A DNA stretch of 11,108 nt from a bacterium (GTDB lineage Bacteria > Babelota > Babeliae > Babelales > RVW-14). The DNA lies in the NCBI GenBank assembly GCA_023249895.1, contig JAHFBS010000014.1, positions 1 through 11,108 of the forward strand, given 5' to 3'. Both the position numbers and the translations under genes were made by a program. Each line of letters begins with the position of its first letter. The stretch's first letter is position 1. Shown piece by piece: positions 6,941 to 11,108 of this stretch. The notes beneath the pieces were generated by a model. That model ran no database searches and had not been told where the DNA came from. It saw only the letters and a list, made by a program, of their open reading frames with translations.

Positions 6941-6977
6941 GGCGTCACATTATAAATGAACATTGCTATTTGACGCC
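6941..6977 (+). repeat. Inverted repeat in the bamA-to-orf97 gap
   Basis: GGCGTCA (6941-6947) and TGACGCC (6971-6977) are perfect 7-bp inverted copies separated by 23 AT-rich nt. They lie 20 nt before the next start codon. They could fold as a leader hairpin, serve as a protein-binding site, or stabilise mRNA ends between bamA and the downstream genes. No U-run follows, so simple termination is unlikely. Confidence 0.4.
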
Positions 6978-6997
6978 TCTGTTGCGAAAGGCTTCTT

Positions 6998-7291
6998 ATG
7001 ATGAACATAAAAAAAATAATAAGTTTGTTCTGTCTGCTCAGCGTATGCTTACCCCTTGTAGCTGTGCAACCAAGGCCTAAAAAACGTCCAGGGACCATTG
7101 AAACTTTGTTAGTTACGGTTGAATATGGTGAAGGCGGTAGCATCAAACGAATCGTTGATGCAGATCATGCAACTCCAGAAACGGTTGTGCCCTTAGTCAA
7201 AGGACTTGCCTTTAGTGATAAAGAAGAGCTTTCAGATTTTTCAAAGGTGCTTTTCAATGTTTTGTATCACGTGGAGACGCGTGGTGAATAA
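6998..7291 (+). CDS. Small exported protein between bamA and lptA-like gene, function unknown
   Basis: This is a 97-residue protein with a clear signal peptide (MMNIKK, hydrophobic core about 7-22, likely cleavage after VAV or shortly after, near residue 23). A Pro/Arg/Lys-rich stretch at 24-31 follows, leaving a mature part of about 70 residues that is soluble and mixed in character. It carries a TLLVTVEYGEGGSIKRI segment, which reads as two beta strands with a turn. No Cys, catalytic motif or membrane segment is present in the mature part. A GAAAGG site lies about 5 nt before tandem ATG codons at 6998 and 7001; either could start translation. Its stop overlaps the GTG start of the LptA-like gene by 8 nt, so the two are probably co-translated. 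The position between two outer-membrane biogenesis genes suggests an envelope role. It is too short to be a standard LptC, and I recognise no family. Confidence 0.7.
   Translation: MMNIKKIISLFCLLSVCLPLVAVQPRPKKRPGTIETLLVTVEYGEGGSIKRIVDADHATPETVVPLVKGLAFSDKEELSDFSKVLFNVLYHVETRGE
7273..7286 (+). promoter_or_regulatory. Ribosome-binding site and GTG start deciding the lptA-like gene
   Basis: GGAG at 7273-7276 is followed by two consecutive GTG codons, at 7281 and 7284. Spacing is 4 nt to the first and 7 nt to the second, so 7284 is favoured. A signal-peptide-like sequence begins directly there. The ATG at 7206 would add 26 residues that lack signal-peptide character and would overlap the upstream gene deeply. 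Confidence 0.55.
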
Positions 7292-7919
7292 AGGGGCTCT
7301 TGTTGCTTTGTTTGTGTGGTGTACTGCCTGTTATGGGGGCGTTCATCACCGTCAAGCAGTTGATCCGCTTTCAAAAATTGTTGTTACCAGCACCGATGCA
7401 CTTTGTACCAAAAATTCTGGCAAGTTGGGTCTGTATACCTTCCAGTATCGCAATAATGTGCATGTTACATTTGCTGATCAAAGCACAATCACTGCAGATT
7501 TTTTGGAGATTGTGCTTGATACAAAAAAAGCCGATACTCATAAAAGTATGCAAGCACCAGATCTTAATAACTTTAAGCAAATAACGTTGACCGGTAATGT
7601 TCGTATTACCAGTACGCATCGCAAAGCGTCTGCCGATACAGCGCGTGTTTTTTTGACTGATCAACGGGTTGTTTTGGAAGGCAATGTTAAGATTTGGCAG
7701 ACTAAACAAAAAGCACATGATATTCCTGTCGTTATTGAAAGTTCTAAGGCGGAGTTGAGTTTGCGCTCTGGACAAGCTCATCTTTTGGGTAATGCAGTTA
7801 CTCCGGTAAGTACTACTATTGTATTACGCGATCAACTGCTACCTCGTCGTCAATCTCATTCTTCAACGGTTGTTCAACATGGGTCGCATTCATCTACTTC
7901 CACCTCACGAAGCGCTTAA
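7284..7919 (+). CDS. lptA: LptA/OstA-like periplasmic protein
   Basis: LptA-type proteins form the periplasmic beta-jellyroll bridge that carries lipopolysaccharide from LptC to LptD. From GTG 7284 the protein has 211 residues. There is an export-signal-like N-terminus (about 1-20, with Cys13 and Cys16 but no proper lipobox). A repetitive beta-strand domain spans about 31-180. Its hallmark repeats are visible: an FQYRNNVHVTFADQSTITAD segment (53-72), LTGNVRIT (102-109) with the following AS-ADTARV, and LEGNVKIW (131-138). These match the OstA pattern of GNV turns and alternating strands. The last 25 residues are Ser/His/Thr-rich and disordered in character, partly because the final 41 nt also encode the start of MutL. 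The gene overlaps the preceding small gene by 8 nt. Family membership is clear. Whether it acts strictly as LptA or as another OstA-fold protein cannot be settled here. Confidence 0.8.
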   Translation: MNKGALVALFVWCTACYGGVHHRQAVDPLSKIVVTSTDALCTKNSGKLGLYTFQYRNNVHVTFADQSTITADFLEIVLDTKKADTHKSMQAPDLNNFKQITLTGNVRITSTHRKASADTARVFLTDQRVVLEGNVKIWQTKQKAHDIPVVIESSKAELSLRSGQAHLLGNAVTPVSTTIVLRDQLLPRRQSHSSTVVQHGSHSSTSTSRSA

Positions 7920-9663
7920 AATTGCTGCCGGTGAGGTTATCGATCGTCCTGCGCATGTTCTTAAAGAACTCATCGAAAATAGTATTGATGCCGGCGCAAC
8001 CACGATTACTGTTTTTATCGAAGATGTTGGCAAGCAACTGATTCGGGTTGTTGATAATGGCTGTGGTATGTCAGAAGATGATGCTGAATTATGTTTTGCT
8101 TCTCATGCGACCAGCAAATTGCATTGCGTTGATGATCTTGAACAGGTTGCAAGTTTTGGTTTTCGTGGCGAGGCGTTGGCAAGCGTTGCGGCTATAAGCA
8201 AAGTAAAACTTATTACCAAGCAACATACTGCAGATGAGTCTGTTCCTGGAATTGCTATAGATTACAGTGGTGTGACGTTGCAACAGCGTGGTGTTATCGC
8301 GTGTGGAGTGGGGACTGATATTCAAATTCGTGATTTATTTTTTAACATGCCGGTCAGGAAAAAATTTCTCAAAAGGGATGAAACTGAATGGAACGCCCTA
8401 CAAAGTGTTTTTACTGCGTTCTGTTTAAGCCATTCACGTATTCATTTTAAACTCTACCGAGATGGCGCTTGTGTCATAAATGCTCCCGGTGTTATTCATG
8501 AGCGTGAGCGTGCCTTGCAACTGTGGGAGACTGATATAGCCCACGGACTGTTGCCGCTACAAAATGATCAAACGGTGCATGAAGACGTCATCTCAATTAC
8601 CGGTTCACTATCACATCAGCATGTTTGGCGTTACGGCAGACAGCATATTTATTTTTTTGTTAATGGGCGGTGGGTGAAAAATAACGAATTAGCAAAAGCA
8701 CTTATGAAGGGATATTCAGGTGTTCTTCCTGAAGCCTGTTTTCCTGCGGCCGTAATCTTTATTACCATGGATCGTAAATTTGTTGATGTTAACATTCATC
8801 CAAAAAAGGAAGAAGTTCGTTTTGCGCATCCTGGTCGGTTACAAACAATGCTGACAACCGCGGTGAAGCGAACGCTTGAACAGCACGTGACGCGTACATT
8901 AAGCCCCGTTTCAGCGCCATTGTCGCAGCCTCAAATATCGATACCACCTCAATCGAGCATTGCGCCAATGCCAACAATTTTTCCGCCACAATTTTTTACG
9001 TCTATGCCACCAGTAGTTTCATCGGTTTCCTACAATGTTGTACCTCCGGTTGTGCACGTACAAACTCAACCAGAAGTATTGCAGCCAACGTTTACTATCG
9101 TGGGACAACTTTTTGCTACGTATCTGATTATTGAAAAAGAAGATGCGATAATTTTTATTGATCAACACGCCGCACACGAGCGTATTGTGTACGAAAAAAT
9201 GAAGCAAAATTATACCGTACAGCATGGTGTGACGCTTTTGTTCCCAGAGATTGTTGCGCTTGCTCCTGAGCAGATTAATGGCTTGCTCGAACACAAAGAT
9301 TTTTTAATTCAACAGGGCGTCGAATTTGACATTCTGAGCGATGAGAAAGTTGTCGTGCGCAGTGCGCCGCCACAGCTCAAAAATGTAGCCATTGCCGAAT
9401 TTATGCGTGATGTCGCAACGTTTATTCATGAACATGCAACGTTGGATACAAATCTTTTAGGCACGACGTTACATGAACGTATTCATGCACAACTTGCTTG
9501 CAAAACAGCTATTAAGGCGGGAGATGTGCTTTCGCATGAACAAATGAAAAAGCTCATTGAAGATCTAGAGCTTGTTGATAATCGCTTTATCTGTGTGCAC
9601 GGCCGTCCGACGATGTGGCGTATTGAAAAAAGTGAATTTGAGAAAAAATTTAGACGAACGTAA
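7879..9663 (+). CDS. mutL: DNA mismatch repair protein MutL, endonuclease type
   Basis: MutL links mismatch recognition by MutS to strand removal. From ATG 7879 the protein has 594 residues. The GHKL ATPase domain shows KELIENSIDAG (Glu30, Asn34), DNGCGM (59-64) and GFRGEAL (94-100), then the VNGRWV and VDVNIHPKKEEVRF segments near 261-314. A Pro/Gln/Ser-rich linker covers about 340-402. The C-terminal domain carries the complete metal-dependent nickase motif DQHA-x2-E-x4-E (Asp428, Glu434, Glu439), with ACK (540-542) and CVHGRP (572-577). It is therefore of the MutH-independent, B. subtilis/PMS2-like kind. An upstream ATG at 7819 is in frame, but family proteins begin where 7879 does, giving the normal offset to the ATPase Glu. 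The start lies 41 nt inside the LptA-like gene with no good ribosome-binding site, so translation probably depends on coupling. A strong terminator follows. Confidence 0.97.
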   Translation: MGRIHLLPPHEALKIAAGEVIDRPAHVLKELIENSIDAGATTITVFIEDVGKQLIRVVDNGCGMSEDDAELCFASHATSKLHCVDDLEQVASFGFRGEALASVAAISKVKLITKQHTADESVPGIAIDYSGVTLQQRGVIACGVGTDIQIRDLFFNMPVRKKFLKRDETEWNALQSVFTAFCLSHSRIHFKLYRDGACVINAPGVIHERERALQLWETDIAHGLLPLQNDQTVHEDVISITGSLSHQHVWRYGRQHIYFFVNGRWVKNNELAKALMKGYSGVLPEACFPAAVIFITMDRKFVDVNIHPKKEEVRFAHPGRLQTMLTTAVKRTLEQHVTRTLSPVSAPLSQPQISIPPQSSIAPMPTIFPPQFFTSMPPVVSSVSYNVVPPVVHVQTQPEVLQPTFTIVGQLFATYLIIEKEDAIIFIDQHAAHERIVYEKMKQNYTVQHGVTLLFPEIVALAPEQINGLLEHKDFLIQQGVEFDILSDEKVVVRSAPPQLKNVAIAEFMRDVATFIHEHATLDTNLLGTTLHERIHAQLACKTAIKAGDVLSHEQMKKLIEDLELVDNRFICVHGRPTMWRIEKSEFEKKFRRT

Positions 9664-9676
9664 ATGAGACGCTAAA

Positions 9677-9716
9677 AAAAATAAGAGCCGCTCGATTATG
9701 GGCGGCTCTTATTTTT
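9677..9716. terminator. Bidirectional Rho-independent terminator
   Basis: A perfect 15-bp stem (9677-9691 with 9702-9716) with GC-rich core GAGCCGC/GCGGCTC and a 10-nt loop is flanked by A-runs on the left and T-runs on the right. It therefore ends transcripts from both sides. It sits between the stop of mutL and the stop of the convergent ankyrin gene. Confidence 0.88.
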
Positions 9717-9742
9717 AGATTCAATCGAAGCAAATTTAGTTT

Positions 9743-10414
9743 TTATTTTTGTTGGTCAGGACCCAAAAAAGGTGCGATGTAGGCATCATAAACCTCAGGC
9801 GGAAGATTGTCCCACTCTTCGAGTACCATCTTTTTAATTTCGGATCTATCGATGATAAATTTCTCCAAGAATGTGACGATTTCGGGTCGTTCTCTTTTTT
9901 TTGCGATATCAAAAGCGGTGTTCTCATCATTGTTTTTCAATGTAATATCTGCGCATGCTGCAAACAGCTTTTTCACAATCTCTATATGCCCACTCCATGC
10001 CGCTATGGTGAGTGCGATATCGCCTGACAGATTTTGCGTATCGGTATCAGCGTTGGCCGCAAGCAGCATTGCTACAATCTGATCGTGCCCGCACGAAGCC
10101 TGCATTAAGGCTGTTTGATCATAACTATCTTTGGCATCAACGTCGATACCTTGTATAGTAAGAATTCTTCGTACGATTTCTACATGCCCCCTCTCTGATG
10201 CAATCATTAAAGCTGTTTGCGTATTAGTGTCTTGCATATTAACGTTGACGTGTGCAGCAAGTGCCGTTTCTAGTTTTGTCATATTGCCGGTATATGCGGC
10301 GCCTATGAGCAGACATTCATGGTAAGGATGGGGCGCATTCATAGCCGCGCTCACGTGCAGCGATCCGAATACAACTGCAGTCATTAAAAGAAAACGTTGA
10401 CCAATCTTCTTCAT
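9743..10414 (-). CDS. Exported ankyrin-repeat protein
   Basis: This is a 223-residue protein with a clear signal peptide (MKKIGQR, hydrophobic 8-19, likely cleavage after VSAA at residue 24), so it should be periplasmic or secreted. About four to five ankyrin repeats follow: a degenerate one near 33-62, then about 65-95, 98-127, 131-160 and 164-188. They show the TALMIA / GH-EIV pattern (for example Thr67-Ala-Leu-Met and Gly76-His). The last 35 residues are acidic and end in LPPEVYDAYIAPFLGPD-like sequence, outside the repeats. Ankyrin proteins bind other proteins; exported ones in host-associated bacteria are often effectors, but that is inference here. The ATG overlaps the TGA of the upstream oxidoreductase (shared ATGA), and no Shine-Dalgarno site is seen, so translation is probably coupled. 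The terminator at 9677-9716 follows. Confidence 0.88.
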   Translation of the reverse strand: MKKIGQRFLLMTAVVFGSLHVSAAMNAPHPYHECLLIGAAYTGNMTKLETALAAHVNVNMQDTNTQTALMIASERGHVEIVRRILTIQGIDVDAKDSYDQTALMQASCGHDQIVAMLLAANADTDTQNLSGDIALTIAAWSGHIEIVKKLFAACADITLKNNDENTAFDIAKKRERPEIVTFLEKFIIDRSEIKKMVLEEWDNLPPEVYDAYIAPFLGPDQQK

Positions 10415-11108
10415 GAAAGTTGCATCATACTACCACCGCAACGAGCAAGTTTATCTGCAATAAGCGCTGTCTTGGTTGCGTGTAAGATACGTGCAACCGG
10501 AATTGGTGGGATCCATTGTTCTTGATATGCTGCTTCAAAAAACTTCATATACAGATGTTGATGACCTTTGTCTTGTGTGCCAGCACGTTGGTTGAGTGAT
10601 GAGGGTAAGCCGTATCCTTTGAGTTCTAAAAAATCATCCATGATGATGGTTTTACCGTCAAAAAATACTTCCATATATTCTTTGCCTGCATTGTGATGTC
10701 CGCATGAAGTATAGGTGAGTACACAACACGATCCATCATGCATGGTAACCGTTATGATGACATTATCAGGTGATGAGAGTTGCGATGTGGCAGAGGTGCT
10801 TGAGCCAACCGTGATAGAGTGTGGCGTTGAGTCGGTCAGAAAATAAAAAAGTTCAAAAATATGACACGCTTCGCCAATAATGCGTCCGCCATGTTCTGAT
10901 GATTGAATCCAGTGATCGGCATTAAGATGTCCCGCATTCATGCGATACGTAATGAGCGCCGGTTGTGTGCGTGTAGCGAGTTGTTTTTTTATTGCTTGCA
11001 TAAAGGGGGCATAAGATCTGTTGAAATCAACGCAGTAACGAGCTTGTGGGTGAGCTTCAAGAAAGCTTTTAAGAGCGTGGTATTCTTCATCAGATATTGC
11101 CGCAGGTT
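10411..11108 (-). CDS. Gfo/Idh/MocA-type oxidoreductase, C-terminal part (truncated by window edge)
   Basis: The frame is open to the right edge, giving 231 visible codons and a TGA stop at 10411. These NAD(P)-dependent dehydrogenases act on sugars, inositols and nucleotide-sugars. The Rossmann N-terminus with the EKP motif is outside. The visible part starts just before a VDFNRSYAP segment (residues 26-34 of the fragment), which fits the family's VGFNRRFSP. It continues with YRMNAG (54-59), DHWIQ (64-68) and GGRIIGEACH (73-82, with the conserved His), then DNV-ITV (114-120) and QDKGH near 178-182. This set of motifs is typical of the two-domain proteins in which an alcohol-dehydrogenase-like domain is fused to a Gfo/Idh domain and which often sit in surface-polysaccharide clusters. 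Whether the fusion exists here cannot be seen. An internal ATG at 11001 is not the true start, because homology continues upstream of it. Its stop overlaps the ankyrin gene's start. Confidence 0.85.
   Translation of the reverse strand, partial: PAAISDEEYHALKSFLEAHPQARYCVDFNRSYAPFMQAIKKQLATRTQPALITYRMNAGHLNADHWIQSSEHGGRIIGEACHIFELFYFLTDSTPHSITVGSSTSATSQLSSPDNVIITVTMHDGSCCVLTYTSCGHHNAGKEYMEVFFDGKTIIMDDFLELKGYGLPSSLNQRAGTQDKGHQHLYMKFFEAAYQEQWIPPIPVARILHATKTALIADKLARCGGSMMQLS

Noticed and set aside
2839..7282. Shared 14-mer ACGTGGAGACGCGT near 2839-2852 and 7269-7282
   Set aside because: Both copies lie in coding sequence with unrelated flanks. One such match in a window this size is close to chance expectation.
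7206..7283. Longer lptA-like protein starting at ATG 7206
   Set aside because: It would overlap the small exported gene by over 80 nt and put a non-signal sequence before the export signal. The GTG at 7284 has a well-spaced GGAG.
7371..7781. 136-codon minus-strand frame inside the lptA-like gene
   Set aside because: It is antisense to recognisable OstA repeats, with no motif or ribosome-binding support.
7819..7878. MutL extended by 20 residues to ATG 7819
   Set aside because: Family proteins begin at the residue matching 7879, and the extension has no conservation and lies deeper in the LptA-like gene.
1..11108. Alternative genetic code with TGA as a sense codon
   Set aside because: Long intact genes lack in-frame TGA, and TGA closes the oxidoreductase gene at 10411-10413.

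Overview
The window looks like chromosome from a Gram-negative, moderately AT-rich bacterium with a standard genetic code. It encodes outer-membrane biogenesis genes (a BamA with five POTRA domains and an LptA/OstA-type protein), an endonuclease-type MutL, core RNA-modification genes (rsmE, tsaB) and several exported proteins of unknown role, one built of ankyrin repeats. That mixture is reminiscent of host-associated lineages such as Candidatus Dependentiae (TM6). The assignment is an inference from gene content, not from any marker comparison.

Layout, left to right. (1) Positions 2-715, plus strand: the C-terminal part of an RsmE-type 16S rRNA methyltransferase, interrupted by one in-frame TGA at 344-346. 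It converges on, and overlaps by 56 nt, a minus-strand pair made of a 60-residue zinc-ribbon gene followed by tsaB (1595 down to 660). (2) Positions 1740-2567, minus: an exported coiled-coil protein that I do not recognise, with a terminator-like hairpin just past its stop. (3) Positions 2772-4232, plus: an N-terminally anchored alpha/beta-hydrolase-like protein, divergent from (2) across a 204-bp gap. (4) Positions 4382-9663, plus: a probable operon bamA, a 97-residue exported protein, an lptA-like gene and mutL. The last three are packed with overlaps of 8 and 41 nt. (5) A strong two-way terminator at 9677-9716 separates mutL from a convergent minus-strand pair: a Gfo/Idh/MocA-type oxidoreductase, truncated by the window edge, whose TGA stop overlaps the start of an exported ankyrin-repeat protein.

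Functionally, block 4 joins assembly of outer-membrane proteins (BamA) with an LPS-transport-type periplasmic protein (LptA-like), and MutL rides at the end of the transcript. The oxidoreductase fragment resembles sugar-modifying dehydrogenases found near surface-polysaccharide genes, which would also fit cell-surface work. I see no mobile element, CRISPR array, rRNA, tRNA or phage signature. I found no clear new multi-gene system. The points most worth checking are the TGA inside rsmE, the small exported protein between bamA and lptA, the exported ankyrin protein coupled to the oxidoreductase, and the uncharacterised exported coiled-coil and hydrolase-like proteins.
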